From: Paludibacter sp. UBA6032
GTDB taxonomy: Bacteria; Bacteroidota; Bacteroidia; Bacteroidales; Paludibacteraceae
NCBI GenBank assembly: GCA_002427885.1
Contig: DIZI01000016.1
Location: 82,829-146,828 of the forward strand
Length of the DNA: 64,000 nt
Direction: 5' to 3'
In this document: one piece after another, positions 35,668 to 44,639 of the stretch
Numbering within the stretch: the first letter of the stretch is position 1
Layout of the letters: the number at the start of each line of letters is the position of its first letter
Program-made: the position numbers and the translations under genes
Notes under the pieces: model-generated
What the model saw: the letters and a program-made list of their open reading frames with translations, nothing else
Told to the model about the DNA's origin: nothing
Databases searched by the model: none

Positions 35668-36330
35668 ATGAAGAAAGCAGAAACAGCGATTACAAATACA
35701 AAAACTTCATCTACCAGACTAAAAGAAAAGCTAAAAGCTAATTTTTCGGAATTTACCCTGGAGTGTGGTTGTGACGAAGCAGGGCGTGGTTGTCTGGCGG
35801 GTCCGGTCGTCGCTGCTGCTGTAATCCTACCAATTAATTTTATTTGTCCTCAACTCAACGACTCCAAGCAACTTACTGAAAAGGAAAGGGACTTACTGCG
35901 TCCGATTATTGAAAAGGAAGCTTTGGTATGGGCCGTAGCCGAGGTTAGTAATACCGAAATAGATGAAATAAATATACTAAATGCATCCATTTTAGCCATG
36001 CATCGAGCTATGGATAAACTTGAAATTCGGCCTGAATTTATTATTGTGGATGGAAACCGGTTTAAACCATACAACGATATTCCCCATCAAACTATTGTGA
36101 AAGGCGACAGCAAATATCTTTCGATTGCTGCTGCATCGGTTCTTGCCAAAACCCACCGTGACGAACTTATGCAGGAACTTCACAATGAATTCCCTTACTA
36201 CGACTGGAAGAAAAATAAAGCATACCCAACCAAAAACCATCGCGCAGCCATTCGACAACATGGCACAACGCCCTTTCACAGAATGAGCTATAATTTGCTG
36301 GGTGAAGACCAGAAAAGAAAGAAGGTATAA
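35668..36330 (+). CDS. rnhB: Ribonuclease HII
   Basis: A 220-residue enzyme that cuts RNA in RNA-DNA hybrids and removes misincorporated ribonucleotides. The CDEAGRG motif (Asp36, Glu37) and later acidic residues (IIVDGNRFKP, AAASVLAKTHRD) are present. ATG 35668 is preferred over an in-frame start at 35635 that adds 11 hydrophobic residues. It is convergent with the Omp85-type gene, with only four bases between. Confidence 0.95.
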   Translation: MKKAETAITNTKTSSTRLKEKLKANFSEFTLECGCDEAGRGCLAGPVVAAAVILPINFICPQLNDSKQLTEKERDLLRPIIEKEALVWAVAEVSNTEIDEINILNASILAMHRAMDKLEIRPEFIIVDGNRFKPYNDIPHQTIVKGDSKYLSIAAASVLAKTHRDELMQELHNEFPYYDWKKNKAYPTKNHRAAIRQHGTTPFHRMSYNLLGEDQKRKKV

Positions 36331-36334
36331 AACC

Positions 36335-38605
36335 TTAGAAGGGGTAACCAATTGCCAGATGAACTGCAACATCATCGTTCCATGTGGGATTTATACGCCA
36401 CTGAGTGAGTCGGCTCCGAACCGGATCGAACAGTTTTACACCAAAATCGAGACGGGCAATAAAGAAAGAGAAATCAAAGCGAAATCCGGCACCATAGGCA
36501 ATGGCAATTTGCTTCATAAAAGTATCATACCTGAATGTACCTCCGCTCTGTGTATCATAATCTTTAATGGTCCAGATATTTCCGGCATCTAAAAATAAGG
36601 CTCCTTCCAGTACCCAGAAAAGTTTAGCCCGATATTCCATATTCATATCCAGCTTAATATCTCCGACCTGGTTATAGTCTCTTCTTTTGTTGTCAATTCT
36701 CTGGTAAACTCCGGGTCCGAGAGTACTTTCGCTCCAGCCTCTGACACTGTTTGCACCTCCACTAAAAAAACGTTTTTCGTATGGGATGACATCAGCATTT
36801 CCATAGGGAATTCCCAATCCCAGTCCCAGATGATACACAAAACGGTTTTCCTTATCAAAGATTTGGTGATGAGTTATGTTATATTCTCCTTTTACATATT
36901 GAGAATAACGAATTCCAAAAAGCCGGTAAGCTCCGCTATTATCCGGAACACTTCCCGAAAGATGATTGATCAAATTTACAATATTGCCAGCTGTTTCAAC
37001 ATTATAGCGCATGGTTGAATAGTCCATCAGCGGACGGTTTGCATTAAAGTTGGTGTAAGTACCGGTATAGCCAATACTCATAATGAAGTGGTCGTTATAG
37101 TTATATGGATTGAATCTGGGAGGTATTTTATTCAGGAAGCTATCACGGAATGCCTGATATATAGTATCAAAGTGCACATAATTCAGATTAAACAAGTCGA
37201 AACTGTGACGAAATTGCTTCCTGTTCCAGGAATACTTCATCCCTGCTCCCAGGCTTTTGGTGGAAAATTCGCCCGGACGAAACTGAGAGTTGAAAGAGCC
37301 TGTAAACTCTGTATTTGCATGCATATTTCGTTTAAGGTTATACCCTCCGAACGGGAGCATAAACTTTGGAAATTTCAATCCTAACTGCACTCCTAAATCC
37401 TGAGCCCATATATTTTGCTGCCATTCATAAGCACCCCGTAACTGAGCAGACAATGTTTCCGCGCCCTTAAAAACATTACGATTCATAAGACTCACATTTG
37501 CAGCTCCACCCCAGTAACTCTCGGTATAAGTTCCTTCCAGTTCTGTTGAAACCGAAATTGTTTTTCCCGGAATAATGACAATGTAACAATCGAGTAAACT
37601 GTCGGAACTCTGTTTAAAACTTATATCGACATACTTAACAGGGCCCAGAGAGTTGAGTGCCTGATAGGTTTTTTCGACAGCTTCATCGCTGTATCTCGAA
37701 AATGGATTAATGTAAGTATTTTGTACTAATGCATCAAGATTAATTATACGTTTCTTTTGAGTAACCAGAATGAAATTATTGAACTCAATCGTATCTATTG
37801 ATTCTTTGTTTGCCAATCCGGTTCCGGCATTTACTTCCGGATTAATAAAATAGATAACTTTCCGGATTGTATACTGCTTAAATATCACCTTATAAGTTGA
37901 ATCAGTTGCTTTCTTGATGAAATCATGCATTTCAAGCTTCACAGTCACTTTATGTGATTTGATTGTACTATCAGCTAAATAGGTCAAAAATTCTTTGTTG
38001 AAATTATAATATCCCGACTGACGAAAAGTGGTTGAAATTCTGTCACGTTCAGCATTTAAGACATCGGCATCAAACAACATATCGGGTCGAATCAATGAAC
38101 GGGAAGTATCTGTAGCAATTTTTGTTAATTCATTATTTTTAAGGTCAGTGCTGTATTCATCCAACCGGTAGGGTTTGTTGAATTTAATGTTATAATCTAC
38201 AGTGGCTTTTTTCCCGTTAGTTGTTACCTTACTTTCAACTTTGGCATCAAAATAACCTTTATTTTCAAGAAATTTCTGGAGTTGTTGTACAGAGATAGAT
38301 GTAAGAGTAGGACTATAAATCACTGGTGGATCACCTATACGTTTGAGCGTTTTATTAATCCACTTTGTAGAATCCTTTCCTGCAAAATTATACAAGCCCA
38401 ACTGCATTCTGATTACTCCAAAAACTGCTGCATTGGGCGTTTGTCTCAGATAATCTTTCAGTTCATCTTGTTGTATAGCTTTTGAATCGGTTTTAATATG
38501 GTATTTATCAAGCAAAAATTCACCATCGGGTACAAACTTAGTTGTGTTACATGCCGAAAACAGTAAAACGATTAGAATGTAAAAAACTAATTTTTGCAAC
38601 TTCAT
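36335..38605 (-). CDS. Omp85/BamA-TamA family outer-membrane lipoprotein
   Basis: A 756-residue protein. ATG 38605 gives a lipoprotein signal peptide with lipobox FSAC; the ATG at 38680 adds 25 unrelated residues and lies upstream of the -7 box. POTRA-like domains (about 30-370) lead to a C-terminal beta-barrel (about 400-756) with the Omp85 lid-loop motif VRGW and a final aromatic strand. The family inserts or translocates outer-membrane proteins. The acylated N-terminus resembles Bacteroidota TamL-type proteins, which may pair with a TamB. Confidence 0.9.
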   Translation of the reverse strand: MKLQKLVFYILIVLLFSACNTTKFVPDGEFLLDKYHIKTDSKAIQQDELKDYLRQTPNAAVFGVIRMQLGLYNFAGKDSTKWINKTLKRIGDPPVIYSPTLTSISVQQLQKFLENKGYFDAKVESKVTTNGKKATVDYNIKFNKPYRLDEYSTDLKNNELTKIATDTSRSLIRPDMLFDADVLNAERDRISTTFRQSGYYNFNKEFLTYLADSTIKSHKVTVKLEMHDFIKKATDSTYKVIFKQYTIRKVIYFINPEVNAGTGLANKESIDTIEFNNFILVTQKKRIINLDALVQNTYINPFSRYSDEAVEKTYQALNSLGPVKYVDISFKQSSDSLLDCYIVIIPGKTISVSTELEGTYTESYWGGAANVSLMNRNVFKGAETLSAQLRGAYEWQQNIWAQDLGVQLGLKFPKFMLPFGGYNLKRNMHANTEFTGSFNSQFRPGEFSTKSLGAGMKYSWNRKQFRHSFDLFNLNYVHFDTIYQAFRDSFLNKIPPRFNPYNYNDHFIMSIGYTGTYTNFNANRPLMDYSTMRYNVETAGNIVNLINHLSGSVPDNSGAYRLFGIRYSQYVKGEYNITHHQIFDKENRFVYHLGLGLGIPYGNADVIPYEKRFFSGGANSVRGWSESTLGPGVYQRIDNKRRDYNQVGDIKLDMNMEYRAKLFWVLEGALFLDAGNIWTIKDYDTQSGGTFRYDTFMKQIAIAYGAGFRFDFSFFIARLDFGVKLFDPVRSRLTQWRINPTWNDDVAVHLAIGYPF

Positions 38606-38638
38606 ACCCTGCACAAAAAAGTATTTAAAAAATTTCTG

Positions 38639-38646
38639 CAAATATA
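38639..38646 (-). promoter_or_regulatory. -7 box (TATATTTG) for the Omp85-family gene
   Basis: A perfect minus-strand TAnnTTTG 33 bases before ATG 38605, which supports that start over the upstream ATG at 38680. No clear -33 box. Confidence 0.6.
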
Positions 38647-38800
38647 GCTTTTTAATCGTTTTCTTTGTTAGCTTTGTCAATTAAATTTTGAAAAACCTTT
38701 TAGCATGTGAGACACTAAAAATTGTTTTTAAACAAGACATCTAAATTAAATCTATGAAAAAAGCCAGACAAAGTTTGAAGCTTTTATAAAAAATGGAAAC

Positions 38801-39556
38801 ATGATCTCAAAAAACAAAGTAAAACTTATCAAAAACCTTTCTCAAAAGAAGTTTCGGGATGAAACCAATTTGTTTGTAGCTGAGGGAACAAAATTAGTGC
38901 TTGATTTAGCAAGTTCATTCCAATGTTCTTTGCTTGTAGCTACAACCGACTGGTTAGACGAAAATAAAAAGACAAAAGCGAATGAAGTAATTGAAGTAGA
39001 TGCTGCCGGGTTGAAGAAAATATCGAATCAACAAAGCCCTCAGGGAGTTTTAGCCGTTTTTTGCAAACAAACTTATACTTGGGATGATGATAAACTAAAA
39101 AATCAACTTTCTTTGACTTTGGATGATGTACAGGATCCCGGCAATTTGGGAACAATAATTCGCATAGCCGATTGGTTTGGGATATCCGATATTTTTTGTT
39201 CAGAACATTCCGCCGATACATATAATCCAAAAACAGTTCAGGCATCAATGGGTGCCTTGGCAAGAGTGAAAGTACATTCAGTAAATCTTGTAGAATTTCT
39301 CGGAAATTATAAGGACAAAATGAGTATTTATGGCACTTTTATGGATGGCGAAAATATTTACTCGAAAACTCTTACTCAAAATGGCATGATTGTCATGGGA
39401 AATGAAGGAAACGGAATTTCTTCTTTAGTAGAAACACAAATTAATGAGCGGTTATTAATCCCAAATTATCCTGAAGGACAAGCGACATCCGAATCGCTAA
39501 ATGTTGGGATAGCAACAGCTCTTGTTTGTGCTGAATTTAGAAGACCCGGCAAATAA
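38801..39556 (+). CDS. TrmH/SpoU-family RNA 2'-O-methyltransferase
   Basis: A 251-residue SPOUT methyltransferase. An N-terminal substrate-binding domain (about 1-95) precedes the knotted SAM fold with the three SpoU motifs: NLGTIIRIADWFG, IVMGNEGNGIS and SLNVGIATALVCAEF. It probably methylates a ribose in rRNA or tRNA; the target nucleotide is not evident. It is divergent from the Omp85 gene and followed by a terminator. Confidence 0.92.
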   Translation: MISKNKVKLIKNLSQKKFRDETNLFVAEGTKLVLDLASSFQCSLLVATTDWLDENKKTKANEVIEVDAAGLKKISNQQSPQGVLAVFCKQTYTWDDDKLKNQLSLTLDDVQDPGNLGTIIRIADWFGISDIFCSEHSADTYNPKTVQASMGALARVKVHSVNLVEFLGNYKDKMSIYGTFMDGENIYSKTLTQNGMIVMGNEGNGISSLVETQINERLLIPNYPEGQATSESLNVGIATALVCAEFRRPGK

Positions 39557-39580
39557 AATTTCATTTTGTCACAATCAAAC

Positions 39581-39618
39581 CAGCCGTTATTATTGTTTTA
39601 TACAATGATAACGGCTTT
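39581..39618 (+). terminator. Rho-independent terminator after the SpoU methyltransferase
   Basis: AGCCGTTAT (39581-39589) pairs with ATAACGGCT (39607-39615), extended inside by ATTGT/ACAAT, and is followed by a short T-run. Confidence 0.85.
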
Positions 39619-40112
39619 TATTATTAAATAAGTGTGCTTAAAGCTTGAATTTCAGACGCCAATACAGTTAATTAATCATAAATACGCATCAAAAAGACAA
39701 GAATTACAGGCTGTTAATGATTTTAGCAAACCACATTTTTTGAGAATTCTTATTAATGGAAAGTAATAGTAAATTCATTATATGTAGCACAATTGACATA
39801 AAAATCGAACTTTCAGAAATTTCATTAATTTGAAGAAACGAAGATTCGCATCTCATAATCTGACAGTTGTAATCAATCTTTTATTAACTTTCTTACAAAC
39901 AAAAATACAGCAAAATATTTCAGCAATAGCATTTTCAAAGAATGTAGCAAATAATCTATTAATCTAAAACAAAACACTACATATCACTACATATCAACTA
40001 ATTTAAAAAAAGCTTATATTTGAGGAACGAAAAACACAGTGTAACAAATGTATCTTTTCGGGTCTGTTTTGCTCTATTAATTTCCCAAAATCATAATTTA
40101 ATCCCCAATATT
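39619..40112. other. Gene-free leader region of the glycine-rich T9SS gene
   Basis: About 490 AT-rich bases without a convincing reading frame. The one structure noticed is a perfect 10-base tandem repeat, CACTACATAT twice (39975-39994). No consensus TAnnTTTG was found at a convincing distance from the ATG at 40113. Confidence 0.55.
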
Positions 40113-43100
40113 ATGAAAACTTCTACTTTCAAATTTGTTAGAATAAATAAATTTCTTTATACGAGCATTTTACTATTTCTACTCCATGGAGTTACTAATA
40201 GTTTTGCCGCCACCCGTTATTCAGTTGCAACTGGTAACTGGAATTCCACATCAACATGGTCTGCCACTTCGGGTGGATCAAGTGGTGCAGCTGTACCTGT
40301 TGCAGGAGATTTAGTAACTGTTGAAGGTGGTTTTACAGTGACAGTAAATGCTAATACTGCTTCTTTAGGATCTTTAAATATTAATTCAGGTAGTTCGCTA
40401 AATGTAAGTTCCAATTTCACAGTATCATCAACTACAATTATTATTAACGGTACTTACATAAATAATAGTACCGGTACAATTACAGGAATTATAAGTGTAA
40501 ATGCAAGTGGTACATATCAGCACAATATTAATGGCGGTACTATCCCAACTGCTACTTGGAATCCAGCCTCAACCTGTAATGTGACAGGAATAACATCTAC
40601 AACTCCCACCGGATTTAACCAATCGTTTGGTAATTTTATTTGGAATTCAAATTCAAGTGATATCATATCAACAGATGGAGATATGTCAGTTCAGGGAAAT
40701 TTTACTTTATCACAAGGTATCTTTGCATTAAGTAATGGACAAACACGAAATTTATACATATCGGGGAACTACATTCAAACCGGCGGAGTATTTGATTTTA
40801 ACAGGGCAGGCACCACCAATTTTAACAAAATGTATATCGCAGGTGATTTAACGAATACGTTGGCTAGCACTCCTACGAATGGATCAATTACAACCTTAGG
40901 AGCCGGAGCACAAAACGGTGAAATTATTTTTAATGGTAGCGGAGTACAAACAGTAAACTTTACAAAAACAGATGCTGCCCAATGGATTAGTTATACAATC
41001 GATGCATCGAGTAATGTTAGGTTGGCTTCAAGCCTACAATTGACAGGAGATAATTCATCTTCAATATATTTTGCGAACTTTACTGTAAATGGAATATTGG
41101 ATGCGGGTAATTTTTCAATCTCTTATTTATCAGGAGGAACCGGGGCAACCTTATTTACATTAAGTTCAGGAGCCACATTGATAACAGCAAATACTGGTGG
41201 AATTGACGGATCTATACCTGCATCAAATATGACAAGAACTTTTTCTGCAGGTGCAAACTATACATATGATGGAACATCCGCACAAGTAACAGGTGCCAGT
41301 TTAACGCAAAATAACCCGAGAGGTGTAACAATTAGTAATAGTGCCGGAGTTACATTCAGTGCGCAAACTTATATGGACTATCTGGATATCAGTAGCGGAT
41401 CAATTGTTAATCTGGGCACATTCACCGGACACACCGCAAGTGTGCTTTACCTGAGCGGAACTGCTTACACAGCCGGATCATGGGGCTCATCAAGTTCTGT
41501 TGCTACAAATAAGGCCGATACTTGCTTTGCAGCGACGGTTGGGTATTTAACGCTTACCCCTGTAACACAATCCTATACAACTACAACTGATATTGTTATA
41601 CCCTGTGGAGTAACCAGTATTACTGTTGAAGCCTGGGGAGGCGGTGGACAGGGAGGTACCCGGAACTCTACAGGAGTTGGTGGTGGTGGTGGTGGAGGAG
41701 CCTACGCTAAAGGTGATGTTACAGTAACTTCCGGGAATACCTATACAGTAACAGTTGGAGGTGGTGGAACTTCCCAGAATGGATCTCAAATCCCGGGAGG
41801 TGATTCGTATTTTGGTGATGGTACCACAGTAAAGGCAAAAGGTGGGAATAGTGTTCCTTATAATGTATCGACAGGTTCAACGGGAGGAAGTTCTTCATCA
41901 AGTGTTGGAACTACCAAATATAGTGGTGGAACTGGTGCAAATGGAAGTGCCGGAAGTTATGGTGGCGGAGGTGGTTCTTCGGCTGGCACTGTAGCGAATG
42001 GTGTAACTGCAATAAACGCAACCGGTGCAACTGCTCCTAGTGGCGGTGGAAATGGCGGAAATGGAAGAAGTAGTTCAAACGGTAATGGCAGCCCCGGAAC
42101 GCCGCCCGGAGGTGGTGGGGGCGGTGCTTACAGAACCACCAGTACCCGAAACGGTGGTGCAGGTGGCAACGGACTGGTAAATATTACATATCCAACCATA
42201 ATCCCTACCATAACTCTTGGTAGTAATCCCTCGGTATGCCAGGGAAGTTCATCAGCAACTCTTACTTATAATGCAACCACCGGCTGTCCTAATCAATACA
42301 TTATTAGTTTTAATGCGACTGCAAAAACAGCCGGTTTTTTGAATGTTGATCCAACCACTTTGCCATCTTCTCCTATTACAATCAGCATACCCACAGGTGT
42401 TACACCTGCTACTTATAATGCCTCTTTAACCGTTATAAATAGTAATGGTTTTCATAGTTCAGTTTATGCAATCACAATAACGGTTATAGCTGACAACTGG
42501 ACGGGTGCTGTGAGCACTGCCTGGGAGAGCAGTGGCAACTGGTGTGGTGGAGTTCCCTCCTCAAATACAGATGTCACAATTCCATTGGTTAGTAATCAGC
42601 CTATTATCGGAGCATCTATTACAGCTTTGTGCAATAACATCACCATTAGTTCAGGCGCAACAGTTACAATTGCAGCCGGTACTTCGCCCGGATCAGCGGG
42701 AGGTTTATTGACAATTGGTAGAACCCTGACTAATAATGCAGGAGCTTCAGGCATTGTTGTAAAATCGAGTTCATCCGGACCCAATGGTTCGCTTATATTT
42801 TCTCAACCGGGTCTTAATTCTTCTGTTCAGGCAACTATTGAAATGTATTCTAAGGCTTATGCTGCAAATTCAAATCCATATTCAGCGTATAAATGGCAAT
42901 TTTTTGGAATTCCTCTTCATACAATGTCACCATCACCAACTTTCGATGGATCATATGTCCGCAAATATGATGAATCGGGGACCACATCGGCAACACGCTG
43001 GGTCAACCAAACAAACGGATCTACTTTGACTTCTTTTGATGGTTATGAAATCACACAACCTGTGGCCAAAACAATTACTTTTAATGGTGTATTGGAGGTT

Positions 43101-44177
43101 GGTGATCTGTCAAAGCAATTATCATACACAGTGGCTGACACGTCATATTCAGGACAAAATCTCCTGAGTAATCCCTATGCATCAGCTATCGACATAACAA
43201 AGTTAACATTTGGTTCGGAAACAGAAAGAACAGTTTACTTATATAATACAGGTAGCCTTGCTGACTGGCAAACTCAAACCGGATCTGATTGGAGCCCGGG
43301 CCAGTATGTATCAATTCCGCTTGACCTTGCAAATGCAACTGCTCCTGCAGGTATAACCCGCGAAATACCTTCAATGCAAGGATTTTTAGTAAAGAAATTA
43401 CACAATGATGAAACAAATCTGAGCAATTTTACCATATCAATTCCATATAGTTCGGTACTAACAAAAAACACTTCACCTTTACGAGTACGACCACCGGGCA
43501 ATAAAGGATTACCATTAACAATTATTGATGTTGCAGGCTCGCGTTATTCAGATCGTATGTGGGTTTATACTGTACCAACTTGTACGCATGGTTTCGATAA
43601 TGGTTGGGACGGTGAAAAGTTTTTGGGCTCATCACTCACTCCACAAATTTATGCCATGGAATCGGATGGCGATTATCAGGTTAATTCAGTTAATGATATA
43701 GGCAGTACGGAAATTGGATTTCAGGCAGGTGAAGATAGTATTTATACTCTTACTTTTACAAATGAAAATGTTGAAAACCATTATTCCGAACTTTATTTAC
43801 TAGACTTGCAGGATAATAAAATTGTTGATATTCTGCAAAGTGGAACCGAATATTCTTTTACTGCTCATCCTTCTACCGACCTAATTAAACGATTTAAAAT
43901 AATTTCTTCATCAATAAGCATTGATGCTGTTATCCCTGTTTCAGAAACTGAGAATTTGAAAGTATTTAGTTCACAAAATGATGTGGTAGTTAAGAATATA
44001 AGTGATATTCCGGGAGAATTAACGTTATATGATATTGAGGGACGTATATTGCAGAAATTCAAATTTATTGCCAATGGGGTAACAACCATTCCAATGAATT
44101 TACCTGCAGGAGTCTATCTGGCAAAAGGAAAAACCAGTCAGGAAGAAGTGATGAAAAGATTATTAATTAGAAAATGA
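40113..44177 (+). CDS. Large T9SS-secreted protein with glycine-rich domain
   Basis: A 1354-residue protein from ATG 40113 (signal peptide ending near NSFAA); the TTG-initiated extension from 40020 is rejected. The N-terminal ~470 residues are Ser/Thr/Asn-rich beta repeats typical of surface proteins (ATGNWNSTSTWS start). Residues about 506-693 form a glycine-rich block (VTVEAWGGGG-type, with runs of up to seven glycines). Ig-like strands, a second NWTGAVSTAWESSGNWCGG module and a type A T9SS sorting domain (about 1275-1354) follow. A matrix, adhesin or structural role is likely. The next ORF overlaps its stop. Confidence 0.85.
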   Translation: MKTSTFKFVRINKFLYTSILLFLLHGVTNSFAATRYSVATGNWNSTSTWSATSGGSSGAAVPVAGDLVTVEGGFTVTVNANTASLGSLNINSGSSLNVSSNFTVSSTTIIINGTYINNSTGTITGIISVNASGTYQHNINGGTIPTATWNPASTCNVTGITSTTPTGFNQSFGNFIWNSNSSDIISTDGDMSVQGNFTLSQGIFALSNGQTRNLYISGNYIQTGGVFDFNRAGTTNFNKMYIAGDLTNTLASTPTNGSITTLGAGAQNGEIIFNGSGVQTVNFTKTDAAQWISYTIDASSNVRLASSLQLTGDNSSSIYFANFTVNGILDAGNFSISYLSGGTGATLFTLSSGATLITANTGGIDGSIPASNMTRTFSAGANYTYDGTSAQVTGASLTQNNPRGVTISNSAGVTFSAQTYMDYLDISSGSIVNLGTFTGHTASVLYLSGTAYTAGSWGSSSSVATNKADTCFAATVGYLTLTPVTQSYTTTTDIVIPCGVTSITVEAWGGGGQGGTRNSTGVGGGGGGGAYAKGDVTVTSGNTYTVTVGGGGTSQNGSQIPGGDSYFGDGTTVKAKGGNSVPYNVSTGSTGGSSSSSVGTTKYSGGTGANGSAGSYGGGGGSSAGTVANGVTAINATGATAPSGGGNGGNGRSSSNGNGSPGTPPGGGGGGAYRTTSTRNGGAGGNGLVNITYPTIIPTITLGSNPSVCQGSSSATLTYNATTGCPNQYIISFNATAKTAGFLNVDPTTLPSSPITISIPTGVTPATYNASLTVINSNGFHSSVYAITITVIADNWTGAVSTAWESSGNWCGGVPSSNTDVTIPLVSNQPIIGASITALCNNITISSGATVTIAAGTSPGSAGGLLTIGRTLTNNAGASGIVVKSSSSGPNGSLIFSQPGLNSSVQATIEMYSKAYAANSNPYSAYKWQFFGIPLHTMSPSPTFDGSYVRKYDESGTTSATRWVNQTNGSTLTSFDGYEITQPVAKTITFNGVLEVGDLSKQLSYTVADTSYSGQNLLSNPYASAIDITKLTFGSETERTVYLYNTGSLADWQTQTGSDWSPGQYVSIPLDLANATAPAGITREIPSMQGFLVKKLHNDETNLSNFTISIPYSSVLTKNTSPLRVRPPGNKGLPLTIIDVAGSRYSDRMWVYTVPTCTHGFDNGWDGEKFLGSSLTPQIYAMESDGDYQVNSVNDIGSTEIGFQAGEDSIYTLTFTNENVENHYSELYLLDLQDNKIVDILQSGTEYSFTAHPSTDLIKRFKIISSSISIDAVIPVSETENLKVFSSQNDVVVKNISDIPGELTLYDIEGRILQKFKFIANGVTTIPMNLPAGVYLAKGKTSQEEVMKRLLIRK

Positions 44178-44335
44178 AAAAAAAAGTAAGAAACATATTG
44201 TTGTGGATTTTATCATGGATATTTCTTTTCGTGGTATTAGCCTATTCTCCTATCGGAAGTCCCGGTTTGTATCATCAAGACCATAATGGAAAAAGTATGG
44301 ATCAGATTCTAAAAGTATTCCATTTGAAATTTTAA
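44174..44335 (+). CDS. Small membrane protein, translationally coupled to the T9SS gene
   Basis: A 53-codon ORF whose ATG overlaps the TGA of the upstream gene (ATGA at 44174-44177). The product has a basic start (MKKKVRN), one hydrophobic helix (about residues 8-24, ILLWILSWIFLFVVLAY) and a polar tail with HQDHNGKSMDQILKVF. The coupling and clean single-span design support a real gene; the length alone does not. It could anchor or help export its large partner. No family is recognised. Confidence 0.6.
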   Translation: MKKKVRNILLWILSWIFLFVVLAYSPIGSPGLYHQDHNGKSMDQILKVFHLKF

Positions 44336-44343
44336 AAATAAAA

Positions 44344-44494
44344 TATGAGTTCACTTCGGAATGTCTGACTTGGTTGTTTCAATCAAACGCGATTCAAATA
44401 GCTAAAAATCAGAAGGTCGAGAATAATCGTACTAATCAATATCCTTCATTTGGGGATTTGAAGCGAAATAGTTGGTTGTCGGAGTGAACTCATA
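44344..44494. repeat. 151-base segment with 12-base perfect inverted ends
   Basis: TATGAGTTCACT (44344-44355) and AGTGAACTCATA (44483-44494) bracket about 127 bases with no protein-coding signal. Both flanks are A/T-rich (AAATAAAA left, AAATATAAAA right), so a target duplication cannot be called. It may be a small MITE-like element or a degenerate repeat. The 304-base gap 44336-44639 otherwise holds only the hairpin at 44526. Confidence 0.55.
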
Positions 44495-44525
44495 AAATAT
44501 AAAATTTGTCTGAAACAGGACGATT

Positions 44526-44569
44526 AACAAAACTCCAAAGTGTATCCGTATATCTTTGAGAGTTTTGTT
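44526..44569. terminator. Hairpin between convergent genes
   Basis: AACAAAACTCCAAAG (44526-44540) pairs with CTTTGAGAGTTTTGTT (44554-44569) with one bulged base. It lies between the small membrane ORF and the 3' end of the S9 peptidase gene and could terminate transcription in both directions. Confidence 0.55.
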
Positions 44570-44639
44570 TGTTTCCACGGAAAAATATTCAGCAACTGCT
44601 ATCAGGAACTTCATCCCCCGACAACAATTGTAAGAGACT

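Noticed and set aside
44432..44614. 60-codon minus-strand frame in the gap after the small membrane ORF
   Set aside because: It crosses the inverted-repeat segment and the hairpin and lacks a start context or domain.
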